Origin: DTU013 sp964490975
GTDB taxonomy: Bacteria > Bacillota > Clostridia > Acetivibrionales > DTU013
Length of the DNA stretch: 21,888 bases
Direction of reading: 5' to 3'
Assembly: GCA_964490975.1 (NCBI GenBank)
Contig: CAZBEQ010000056.1
Coordinates: 1 to 21,888, forward strand
Shown here: one piece after another, positions 15,029 to 21,888 of the stretch
Position numbering within the stretch: the stretch's first letter is position 1
How the letters are laid out: each line of letters opens with the position of its first letter
Notes under the pieces: model-generated
Told to the model about the DNA's origin: nothing
Databases searched by the model: none
The model's input: the letters and a program-made list of their open reading frames with translations, nothing else
Program-made: the position numbers and the translations under genes

Positions 15029-15817
15029 TTGAAGAAAATTCTTGCGGTTATTGGAAGTCCCCGTGTGGGCGAGACATATAAGGCGGTTTCAAACTTTGTA
15101 CGGACTTTGAATAGTTATTGTGAAGCAGAGGTAGAATTCATAATGCTGAGCAAGGTTGGATTTGAGGATTGTATAGGCTGTCACAGCTGCTGTGTCAAGG
15201 GGAAGGAATTTTGCAGGGAAGCCAAAAAGGTAAAAGAGATCCAGGACAAAATGCTTTCAGCAGATGCTGTGATTCTTGCAACGCCTGTGTATAATCAGCA
15301 TGTTACAGCACTTATGAAAAAGTTCCTGGATTATTTCACATTTCTTTGGCACAGACCTGAAATGTTTGGTGTTAAATTTTTTGGGATATCCTCCGGGGGC
15401 GGAATATTCAAGGAAGTATTCAAGCTACTCAAATCCAATGTGAATGGCTGGGGCGGCACATGGGTAGGTGAGCTTGGCGTTGCTCATTATGATTCTTTGA
15501 CTCCTGAATTCAGGCGAAAGTGCGACAAGGATTTTGAGAAGAAGGCGAAGCTGCTCTCGGGGGCTATGGAAATCAAGGAGTTGCCTTCCCCTGGAATAGG
15601 CAAACTTATGATGTTTAATATCTGGAAGATGAATGCAAAGGCTGGTAAGGACTATAATCCGGCAGACTATGCCTATTGGTGTGAAAAGGGATTGTTTGAT
15701 AAGGATTTCTATTATCCCATGAAGATCAATATATTTAAAAAGGCGATTACAGGCATCATTGTAAGGATTACGAGAAGCTTTATGAAAAAAGTTTATCTGG
15801 GATATGAAGAGGTGTGA
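15029..15817 (+). CDS. flavodoxin-fold NAD(P)H-dependent reductase, iron-sulfur flavoprotein-like
   Basis: This 262-residue protein starts with the FMN-binding loop of the NADPH-dependent FMN reductase family (ILAVIGSPRVGETYKAV). The cysteine-rich segment CIGCHSCCVKGKEFC (about 48-62) resembles the Fe-S or redox cysteine loop of iron-sulfur flavoproteins. The sequence SADAVILATPVYNQHVTALMKKFLDYF is a classic flavodoxin-fold reductase segment, and SSGGG lies near 122. The basic C-terminus carries a hydrophobic helix. The TTG at 15029 is chosen because GGGAG is 8 nt upstream; the GTG at 15020 abuts that site. It is first in the operon with the TetR gene, 1 nt apart, under the operators at 14955-14994. 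It probably reduces a quinone, nitro or other electrophilic compound that the regulator senses. Confidence 0.83.
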   Translation: MKKILAVIGSPRVGETYKAVSNFVRTLNSYCEAEVEFIMLSKVGFEDCIGCHSCCVKGKEFCREAKKVKEIQDKMLSADAVILATPVYNQHVTALMKKFLDYFTFLWHRPEMFGVKFFGISSGGGIFKEVFKLLKSNVNGWGGTWVGELGVAHYDSLTPEFRRKCDKDFEKKAKLLSGAMEIKELPSPGIGKLMMFNIWKMNAKAGKDYNPADYAYWCEKGLFDKDFYYPMKINIFKKAITGIIVRITRSFMKKVYLGYEEV

Positions 15818-15818
15818 G

Positions 15819-16478
15819 ATGGGTACAAGGGAGAAAATCATAGATACGGCGATAGACCTGTTCGCAAGGCACGGCTTCAATGAGGTGTCCGTCCGTGATA
15901 TAACCAGAGCTGTAGGGATCAAGGAAAGCTCGCTGTATAATCATTTCAGCAGCAAGCAGCAAATACTTGATGAAATATTCAACTATCTCGACCGTGAGTT
16001 TAGCAGCATGAGCATACCGGAGGATGAGGCTGTAAAATTGATCGATGGGATGGATCCTGCGGAGTTTATGGATATGTGCATCATGAACTTTAAGATGTAC
16101 TTCGGTAAGCCTAAGCTAATCAGGATATGGAGGATCATATCGATAGAACGGTTTAGAAATAAGCGTGCTAATGAGTTTTTTATAAAGAATCTTGTCGATT
16201 ATCCATTAATGTATCAAAGCAATGTATTTGAGGGGATGATAAAAAAGGGGAATGTTGCTGATGCGGACCCAAAGGTTCTGGCGAGGGCTTTTTACTCATT
16301 TATACTTTTTATATATATGCGCTACTTTGAAGTCGACAGCAGTGAATACTCTCTTCCGGAAGCGGCCGGAGAGGTGCCGGGAGCTGAGCCTCAAAATGCA
16401 GTAAATCCTGTTGACAGCCCTGAGATACAGGAAATGATAAAAGCTCATATGGATTTCCTGAGGAAAATGTTCAATTAA
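15819..16478 (+). CDS. TetR-family transcriptional regulator
   Basis: This 219-residue protein has the TetR N-terminal DNA-binding domain: TREKIIDTAIDLFARHGF, then the helix-turn-helix with SVRDITRAVGIKESSLYNHF (about 24-43) and the SKQQIL continuation. The C-terminal ligand-binding domain is alpha-helical and aromatic-rich. An Ala/Pro/Glu-rich insertion (about residues 178-200) lies before the last helix. The start at 15819 is preferred: the reductase stop TGA ends at 15817, and GAAGAGGTG precedes it. The two genes are therefore coupled. It most likely represses its own operon through the operators at 14955-14994 and perhaps controls the ABC exporter downstream, as TetR regulators often govern an adjacent efflux system. 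Confidence 0.92.
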   Translation: MGTREKIIDTAIDLFARHGFNEVSVRDITRAVGIKESSLYNHFSSKQQILDEIFNYLDREFSSMSIPEDEAVKLIDGMDPAEFMDMCIMNFKMYFGKPKLIRIWRIISIERFRNKRANEFFIKNLVDYPLMYQSNVFEGMIKKGNVADADPKVLARAFYSFILFIYMRYFEVDSSEYSLPEAAGEVPGAEPQNAVNPVDSPEIQEMIKAHMDFLRKMFN

Positions 16479-16493
16479 AGGCCACTGACTTGG

Positions 16494-16535
16494 ATAGTGC
16501 CTGAATGTACATCAGCAGATACATCCAGGTACTAT
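16494..16535 (+). terminator. stem-loop after the TetR gene, possible weak terminator
   Basis: ATAGTGCCTG (16494-16503) with ATGTA (16505-16509) pairs with TACAT (16520-16524) and CAGGTACTAT (16526-16535). There is one mismatch, one G-U and a 10-nt loop. No proper U-tract follows, so termination may be partial. Confidence 0.5.
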
Positions 16536-16543
16536 TAATTATG

Positions 16544-16572
16544 TTTAAATGACAGTTCCGATATGGTAAAAT
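16544..16572 (+). promoter_or_regulatory. candidate promoter of the ABC exporter
   Basis: TTTAAA (16544-16549) and TAAAAT (16567-16572) have a 17-nt spacer; the -35 is weak. It follows the stem-loop at 16494-16535, which would let the exporter genes be transcribed separately from the reductase-TetR operon. Confidence 0.35.
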
Positions 16573-16652
16573 ATTGTGAGAATTTGTGTATAGTTTTTTA
16601 CATATGTATATTAAAGCCACGGCATGTACATACATTGTAAACAGAGGGTAAT

Positions 16653-17390
16653 ATGAACGATATCGCTGTAGAGGTCAGAGGACTAACAAAAAAATATGGG
16701 AAATTAACAGCGCTTCAGGAGCTGAAGCTGGATATTGCAAAAGCTGAAATATTTGGGCTTTTTGGGCCGAATGGTGCCGGTAAGTCGACTTTTATATCAA
16801 TTCTTGCTACTATCTGCAAACCAACCTCTGGAGATATTATTGTCAACGGCTGCAGTGTCTGCGGACAACCCGACAGGATCAAAAAGATAATAGGCTTTGT
16901 ACCTCAGGATATTGCGTTGTATCCTATGCTTTCCGGTAAGGACAATTTGGATTTCTGGGCAGGTATATATGGACTGAGGGGAAGGCTCAGGAAGGAACGG
17001 ATAGAAGAGGCGGCTGCCATGACCAGACTTGAGGACAGGATAAGGGACAGAGTGTCTGAATATTCCGGTGGAATGAAGAGAAGGCTTAATATTGCAGTTT
17101 CATTGATGCATCATCCGGAGATAATAGTGATGGATGAGCCGACTGTGGGAGTGGACATTCAGTCACGCAGATATATACTGGATATGCTTGACGGTCTGAG
17201 GAAGGAAGGCAGAACTATTGTGTTCACAAGCCATTATACCGATGAACTTGAAACGCTGTGCGACAGGATAGCCGTAATGGACAAGGGAAGGTTACTTGCG
17301 CAAGGCCCGGCGGAGGAGCTCAAACGCGAATATGGAGCAGACAGTCTGGAGGCAGTGCTGCTGAAGCTAACGGGTGAACTAGAAGGTTAG
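16653..17390 (+). CDS. ABC transporter ATP-binding protein (ABC-2/DRA type)
   Basis: This 245-residue ATPase supplies energy for an exporter. It has the Walker A motif GPNGAGKST (38-46), Q-loop Q85, signature YSGGMKRR (137-144), Walker B IIVMDEPT with E162, and H-loop H194. MKRRL in the signature and the DEPTVGVD D-loop are typical of ABC-2 exporters of drugs, antibiotics or polymers. The start follows GAGGGT. It lies 174 nt after the TetR gene, and two ABC-2 permeases follow further on, so this is likely the nucleotide-binding subunit of that pair. The substrate is not predictable from sequence. Confidence 0.94.
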   Translation: MNDIAVEVRGLTKKYGKLTALQELKLDIAKAEIFGLFGPNGAGKSTFISILATICKPTSGDIIVNGCSVCGQPDRIKKIIGFVPQDIALYPMLSGKDNLDFWAGIYGLRGRLRKERIEEAAAMTRLEDRIRDRVSEYSGGMKRRLNIAVSLMHHPEIIVMDEPTVGVDIQSRRYILDMLDGLRKEGRTIVFTSHYTDELETLCDRIAVMDKGRLLAQGPAEELKREYGADSLEAVLLKLTGELEG

Positions 17391-17395
17391 GACAG

Positions 17396-17530
17396 GTGGC
17401 GGCAAGGGATCGGGTCGGTCACAGCAAGGTGATTGGGTCGGCCATAGCAAGCGATTGGTCCGGTGGAGAAGCATTGGGGCAGGTGACGGCATAGAGTCCG
17501 GTCAATAGGATCCGGTCAGTGCAGGCCTTT
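17396..17530 (+). repeat. degenerate short direct repeats between ATPase and anchored-protein genes
   Basis: The gap contains imperfect units of about 22 nt: 17412-17434 and 17435-17456 are closely similar (GGGTCGGYCAYAGCAAG core). Looser copies occur at 17457-17475 and 17476-17497, and TCCGGTCA appears twice downstream. It is G-rich and unlike the flanking coding sequence. Confidence 0.6.
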
Positions 17531-17551
17531 GATTATTAAGGAGTGGATCAT

Positions 17552-19330
17552 ATGAGTAACAGGAAAACTAAAAAAACGATTATAGTGTTGCTGCTCATCA
17601 TCTTTGCAGCAGCGCTTGCATATGTTATTTATTCAACTGTTATCAAAAAGAGTAGTACAGAGTTGTATCTTGATGCAGAAAGCCGTAATTTCGAAAAAAT
17701 TGTAAATAAAGTCGGAGAGTACCATTCAGCTTTTATAAATAAACAGAAACCATATATTGAGAGCGTAAACAGGAGCCGTACCGAGCTGACTGCTGATATT
17801 ACCGGGGGCGCTGAAATATTTGGGCTGGAGGATTCAGGACAGGTGTCTGAAATCGTAAGGAAGGCCAAGCTTGTTATTGATACCAGAAGGCAGCCCCAAA
17901 AAGGGATATCGGCAACAGAAGCCAGTCTGCTGCTGGAAAAAGCGCCTTTTCTTAATGCTGAGCTTTTTACCGACAATAATACTATATGGGCTGCTGTGCC
18001 TGACTTTATGCCCGGCAGATATTTTAGTGTGGAGCGCGATAACTTAAGCGGTCTGTACGACAGATTTGACATACCTGTAAAGCCTCTGGAGATGGTCACC
18101 GGGACAAAGCTCGCCTATACTCTGGTTTTTGACAGGGATCCATTTATGGCTTCCGCGAAAAAGCTGGGGAGCATTTTCACTGAATACTTTAATGATAAAA
18201 CTGTCGCATATAATGGGAAGAATGCACAGACAATAGGCGGTAAAGCTGTAGAAGGCGATGAATATCTGATCACACTGGATGAAGAAAATGCCACATCGCT
18301 TTTTAAGGAATTACTCATGACAGTGTCGGAGGATGATGTGTTACTGAAGCATGCTTACGGCAACTATGCCAATATGACCACACTATTGGATAATGCGGGA
18401 ATGTTCCAGCTGTTCGGATATATGGATGAAACCGGGACCATGACGCTTAACGATGATGAAAGGAAAATAGTCGATATACTTGGTGCAAATAAAGACATTG
18501 ATGCTTTCCGCAGCCAACTGAGACAGCTTGCGGACGACTACCGCGTCAAGGGCGGAATGAAGATGAAGGTAGTTATAGACAAGGATTTGAACATTTTGTA
18601 TCGCGAAGTAGTGCTGGATATTAATAATACCAGGGGAGCAACATCCTACAGGGTTGATGTAAACTCAGGCAGCAGCAATACGGTTTTTGAAGATGCAAGA
18701 AACAGGTTTGTCAAGCTCACTGTTGAGGAGTATGGCAATGACTCAGCGAACGGTTCGGCAGGCAGTTCGGGTAATGGTTTAGCGGGCAAGATAACAGAGC
18801 TTTCAATAGTTCCGGCGTTTGAGAAGACAAGCGGCTCAGACACGGACACTACAGGTAAGGTCGATATTATGTATGCTGTAACCGGTTCAAACGGGATCAG
18901 AAATCAGACGGCTGTCAGCCTTGATATATCCGGGGGTATAGACCAGGCTCTGCAAAGGATCAACAAAACAATAAAGCTTACGGCAAGGATATCCGGAGAA
19001 ACCGGAGAAGGAAGCATTATCGGCACACTGGACAATTCATCGTGGAGTAATAAAAAGCTCAATACCTCGAACAATACGACAAACATAAGCTTCAACGCCG
19101 ACCTGCCGTTCCTGGGGGTAAATGACTTCTCGGCCCGACTGGATATTTCTGATGAGGATAGCTTTGGTATAGAAGATTTCTCTCTGCCCGACATGAACAA
19201 TGAGGCTGTCACCGACCTGTACAAGGCATCGGATGACGAGCTGGAGAATCTGCAAATGGAGGTAATGGCTTCGTTTGGAGCCTTTTACCTGAATAATAAA
19301 TATATTTTTGATGCGTTGCTTGGCCAGTAA
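17552..19330 (+). CDS. large membrane-anchored extracytoplasmic protein of unknown function
   Basis: This 592-residue protein begins with basic residues and a single membrane helix (about 10-30, TIIVLLLIIFAAALAYVIY). The rest should lie outside the membrane. The exposed part is mixed alpha/beta, with a Gly/Ser/Asn/Ala-rich linker around 395-415 (NDSANGSAGSSGNG) that splits it into two domains, the second rich in beta strands. There are no catalytic motifs, cysteines or known binding domains that I can name; a DUF6583-like family is a possibility I cannot confirm. ATG 17552 is chosen because AAGGAG is 8 nt upstream; the GTG at 17543 is too near that site. It sits between ATPase and permeases, so it may be an accessory subunit of the exporter or act on its substrate outside. 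Confidence 0.8.
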   Translation: MSNRKTKKTIIVLLLIIFAAALAYVIYSTVIKKSSTELYLDAESRNFEKIVNKVGEYHSAFINKQKPYIESVNRSRTELTADITGGAEIFGLEDSGQVSEIVRKAKLVIDTRRQPQKGISATEASLLLEKAPFLNAELFTDNNTIWAAVPDFMPGRYFSVERDNLSGLYDRFDIPVKPLEMVTGTKLAYTLVFDRDPFMASAKKLGSIFTEYFNDKTVAYNGKNAQTIGGKAVEGDEYLITLDEENATSLFKELLMTVSEDDVLLKHAYGNYANMTTLLDNAGMFQLFGYMDETGTMTLNDDERKIVDILGANKDIDAFRSQLRQLADDYRVKGGMKMKVVIDKDLNILYREVVLDINNTRGATSYRVDVNSGSSNTVFEDARNRFVKLTVEEYGNDSANGSAGSSGNGLAGKITELSIVPAFEKTSGSDTDTTGKVDIMYAVTGSNGIRNQTAVSLDISGGIDQALQRINKTIKLTARISGETGEGSIIGTLDNSSWSNKKLNTSNNTTNISFNADLPFLGVNDFSARLDISDEDSFGIEDFSLPDMNNEAVTDLYKASDDELENLQMEVMASFGAFYLNNKYIFDALLGQ

Positions 19331-19428
19331 AGCTGTGTCCGCAGAAATAAGACAGTATAGCTGTATCAGGAAAATCGTGCCGGCTGAGGTGCATTGAACT
19401 AATATGAACCGGGGGTAAAATACGGAGG

Positions 19429-20637
19429 ATGACATCGTTCACAGCGCTGCTCAAAAATGACATACGGCTTTTTTTGAGGGACTGGAAGGCTTGTGTGCTG
19501 CTTTTGGTCACGCCGCTTGTATTTATCTCATTTTTTGCATATGCGCTTTCGCCATATCTCGATAAAAGCAGCTTTGTTGAACCGTTTCCTATAGCACTGG
19601 TGGACAAGGAGGATACGACACAGACGAGGATACTGCTAAATCAGCTGGAGGAAATCAGCATATTCAGCGAAATCAGAAGGATGGATGAGGCGGAGGCGTT
19701 GCAGTGTCTTAAGGACGGCGAAGTCGGAGGCGTCATTATTATTCCGGAGGATTTCACCAACAGTGTGGCAGTCGGGGAAAACAGACCCGTCGTAGTAATT
19801 GGCAACGGTTCAAAGCCTCTTCAGGCCTACATCGTCAAAAATGTTGCACATAGCGCCACCAATCTTGTATCGGCAGCACAAAGCGCTATCAATACCATTT
19901 GGTATTATGACACTGAGGCCGGCATTACAGGCGAGGAGCTGGATTCCAGATTCAATAGCGCGGTCATGGAATATATGCTGCAGGCATTGGCAAGGACCTC
20001 GGTATTTAGCGACACAGATACCGGCGTACAAAACGATGTGACACCGGCAGAGTACTTTACTGCAGCGTTGATCGTGGTTTTCATGATGTTCGCCGGGATG
20101 CCGGGAATGAAGATGCTGGTAACCGAGAGAAGCGAGGGGATCACATCAAGACTGTCTGCAGCACCGGTTGGTATGTTGAAGGTCGTGCTTTCGAAAATAT
20201 TGGTTTCCGTAATGCTGCTTATTGTTCAGTTTGGTATCATAATCCTGCTGACATCAAAAATATTCAACAATTATTGGGGAGCACCTCCAAAGGATGTTCT
20301 TCTGCTGTTCGGAGGTATCGTTCTGGCTGTAAGCGCATGGTCAGTCTTTATTGCCTCTTTGTCAAAATCGCCCGCGGCAGCCGATATAACGGGAAATCTT
20401 GGAATACTGCTGATGGCCGTAATCGGAGGCAGTATTTATCCGTTGTCATCAATGCCCGGCCTCGTACGAAGGTTAAGTGTATTGACCATAAACAGGTGGG
20501 CTATGGACGGCTTCCTGGTCCTGTTTTCAGGAAACAGTTTTGCCCATACAGGGAAGCATGCCCTTGTGCTTGCTTTGATGAGCCTTGTGATGTTTGGGCT
20601 TTCAGCTGCCATTATGAAGTTTGCAAGAAGGAGGTAG
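19429..20637 (+). CDS. ABC-2 type permease, first subunit
   Basis: This 402-residue membrane protein fits the ABC2_membrane_3 layout. One N-terminal helix (about 22-41) is followed by a large external domain (about 50-200). Five C-terminal helices come next (about 207-228, 245-272, 285-308, 321-343 and 372-397). The sequence TERSEGITSRLSAAPV after the second helix is the typical cytoplasmic coupling stretch. The Shine-Dalgarno GGAGG (19424-19428) directly abuts the ATG, which is unusually close, but no other in-frame start nearby is better. The stop TAG overlaps the GTG start of the second permease. With the ATPase at 16653 it forms an exporter; the substrate is unknown. Confidence 0.9.
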   Translation: MTSFTALLKNDIRLFLRDWKACVLLLVTPLVFISFFAYALSPYLDKSSFVEPFPIALVDKEDTTQTRILLNQLEEISIFSEIRRMDEAEALQCLKDGEVGGVIIIPEDFTNSVAVGENRPVVVIGNGSKPLQAYIVKNVAHSATNLVSAAQSAINTIWYYDTEAGITGEELDSRFNSAVMEYMLQALARTSVFSDTDTGVQNDVTPAEYFTAALIVVFMMFAGMPGMKMLVTERSEGITSRLSAAPVGMLKVVLSKILVSVMLLIVQFGIIILLTSKIFNNYWGAPPKDVLLLFGGIVLAVSAWSVFIASLSKSPAAADITGNLGILLMAVIGGSIYPLSSMPGLVRRLSVLTINRWAMDGFLVLFSGNSFAHTGKHALVLALMSLVMFGLSAAIMKFARRR

Positions 20638-21848
20638 TGATTATAAGACTGCTCACAGTTGCTTATTACAAATTGAAAATGCTGCTTGCGGACAGACTCT
20701 TTTTTGCCGCAATGATAATTATTCCGCTGCTTATAACCATTGCTGCCGGATATGCGCTCAGATACGAGAAGCTCAATACCATACCGCTAGCGGTGGTGGA
20801 TGAGGATATGAGCAGCAGCTCTGAACTTCTTATTGACAGGCTTGCAGGCAAGGAGGGCATTAGTCTGACCAGGACTGACAGGGAAAGCGCAATGAAGCTG
20901 CTGGAGGACAATGAGGCCGAGCAGGTTTATATCATTGGCAAAGGCTTTGAAAACAGCATTTTAACAGGTAAAAGCGAAGGCATCATAGAAAAATACAGCT
21001 CGCCTTCTTCATATTCGGAAAGCTTTACAAGGGAGTTGGTTGCCGCTGAAGCGATCAGGCTGATAATGGCAAATACGGCTGCAAATAATGTTTTGCAAAA
21101 GTATGAAGAGCTTGGGATAAGGAAGGGAAACGGTTTCAGAGAAGAAGTGACTGCCTATGCAGATGCGTTTTGGGAACCCGAGCCTCTCTTGACGATAGAC
21201 TACAGGGAGCTGAAGGGTGGCATGACCGAATCAGTCAGGCGTGTTTCCATGCCTGCGGCGTCTGCGTCCTCCACCGGTCTTATCATAGCTTTCATTATGT
21301 TTTTTATGCTTTTTAGCTGCGGATGGCTTGTCGAGGAAAGAACCAACGGTACGATCAAAAGGCTTGGAGCAGGAAACAGGGCTATTGCGGTATCATTTAT
21401 GGGGAATGTACTGGCCTTGTTTACCGCAGGAGCACTGCAGATACTGATGTTCAGTGTGGTACTGAGGCTGCTTTTTGGCATTGTCCTTTTTACAGGCATT
21501 TATTCATACTTTGTATTAGCTGCATATCTTTTGTCGATTATCAGTATAAGTATGTTCCTTTCGTCAATTCTAAAAACCCAGACACAGCTCCAGGCGGGTG
21601 CGCCTGTAGTTGCCCTGCTTACCGGGTTTGCAGGAGGTTGTTTCTGGAATTTTATTGAAATGCCGGAGAGGATCAGGGCCTTATCCATGCTGACCCCTCA
21701 GGGATGGGCTCTTAGTGCAGTAAACGCACTGCTTCTGGACCCGGGCAACATTACTGCGGCTGTCATTCCTCTTGCGGTTCTGTTAGTAATCTCACTGGTT
21801 CTATTGCCGGCAAGTTATGTTATAATAAATATACAGTGCGAGCTGTGA
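20637..21848 (+). CDS. ABC-2 type permease, second subunit
   Basis: This 403-residue protein has the same architecture as its upstream neighbour. An N-terminal helix (about 22-42, AAMIIIPLLITIAAGYAL) precedes an external domain and five C-terminal helices, with VEERTNGTIKRLGAGN as the coupling segment. It is most likely the second half of a heterodimeric transmembrane domain. The GTG at 20637 shares its first base with the last base of the upstream TAG (TAGTG), and AAGGAGG lies 2 nt before it. This spacing is short, so a start slightly downstream cannot be excluded. The open frame continues upstream to 20274, but that part overlaps the first permease and is not coding. Confidence 0.88.
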   Translation: MIIRLLTVAYYKLKMLLADRLFFAAMIIIPLLITIAAGYALRYEKLNTIPLAVVDEDMSSSSELLIDRLAGKEGISLTRTDRESAMKLLEDNEAEQVYIIGKGFENSILTGKSEGIIEKYSSPSSYSESFTRELVAAEAIRLIMANTAANNVLQKYEELGIRKGNGFREEVTAYADAFWEPEPLLTIDYRELKGGMTESVRRVSMPAASASSTGLIIAFIMFFMLFSCGWLVEERTNGTIKRLGAGNRAIAVSFMGNVLALFTAGALQILMFSVVLRLLFGIVLFTGIYSYFVLAAYLLSIISISMFLSSILKTQTQLQAGAPVVALLTGFAGGCFWNFIEMPERIRALSMLTPQGWALSAVNALLLDPGNITAAVIPLAVLLVISLVLLPASYVIINIQCEL

Positions 21849-21868
21849 AACAGCGAGCAAATGCTCAA

Positions 21869-21888
21869 TGTTTCCACTTGGAGGAAGA
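21869..21888 (+). promoter_or_regulatory. Shine-Dalgarno-like sequence at the window edge
   Basis: GGAGGAAGA ends the window at 21888. A start codon is expected just past it, so another gene of this operon, truncated to nothing here, probably follows. A short GAGC/GCTC stem near 21856-21867 precedes it. Confidence 0.4.

Noticed and set aside
17396..17494. Possible short gene in the ATPase-anchored protein gap
   Set aside because: A GTG frame of about 32 codons exists, but it has no good ribosome binding site, coincides with degenerate repeats and resembles nothing known.
20274..20636. N-terminal extension of the second permease frame
   Set aside because: It lies inside the first permease in another frame; real permease sequence begins at the TAGTG overlap at 20637.

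Overview
The window reads as a low-to-mid GC member of the Firmicutes, class Clostridia. The evidence is purine-rich Shine-Dalgarno sites with ATG/GTG/TTG starts, a LexA box of the Bacillus/Clostridium type, a FloA/NfeD pair, the IscU-like plus GGGtGRT pair known from anaerobes, and a GH9 cellulase-type enzyme. The GH9 and glycogen-branching genes fit a polysaccharide-using clostridium (Ruminiclostridium/Acetivibrio-like), but the genus is a guess.

Region 1 (1-2622) is a DNA-repair operon. A radical SAM protein and a DUF4130-type partner overlap at TGATG, behind a good sigma-A promoter whose -35 is overlapped by a near-consensus LexA (SOS) box. A small acidic protein converges on them with abutting stop codons. 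Region 2 (2767-3312) is a tRNA-Met/Glu/Val operon with its own promoter and terminator, followed by a 78-nt near-perfect palindrome that looks like a mobile REP-type element.

Region 3 (3316-7463) is all on the + strand: a SpoOB/GHKL-type sensor kinase, NfeD, the flotillin FloA, an Ala/Pro repeat protein and a LytTR response regulator. A two-component pair therefore brackets a membrane-microdomain operon.

Region 4 (7497-12548) is on the - strand: glycogen branching enzyme GlgB, a DUF4177 protein, a TPR lipoprotein and an apparently cytoplasmic GH9 glycosidase with its own promoter. The only long gene-free stretch (12361-13100) holds the GH9 promoter, an inverted-repeat element resembling a MITE or IS remnant with an extra copied end, and the structured leader of the next operon.

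Region 5 (13101-14880) is a two-gene operon of an IscU-like protein and a GGGtGRT protein, ended by a terminator. Both are poorly characterised, and the IscU-like protein appears to lack the third canonical cysteine.

Region 6 (14947-21888) begins with a promoter carrying two mirror-image palindromic operators, then a flavin-dependent reductase and a TetR regulator with a 1-nt gap. An ABC-2 exporter follows: an ATPase, a large membrane-anchored protein of unknown function, and two permeases of about 400 residues overlapping at TAGTG. The ATPase and the anchored protein are separated by degenerate short repeats. The window ends on a Shine-Dalgarno-like sequence, so another gene probably starts just outside.
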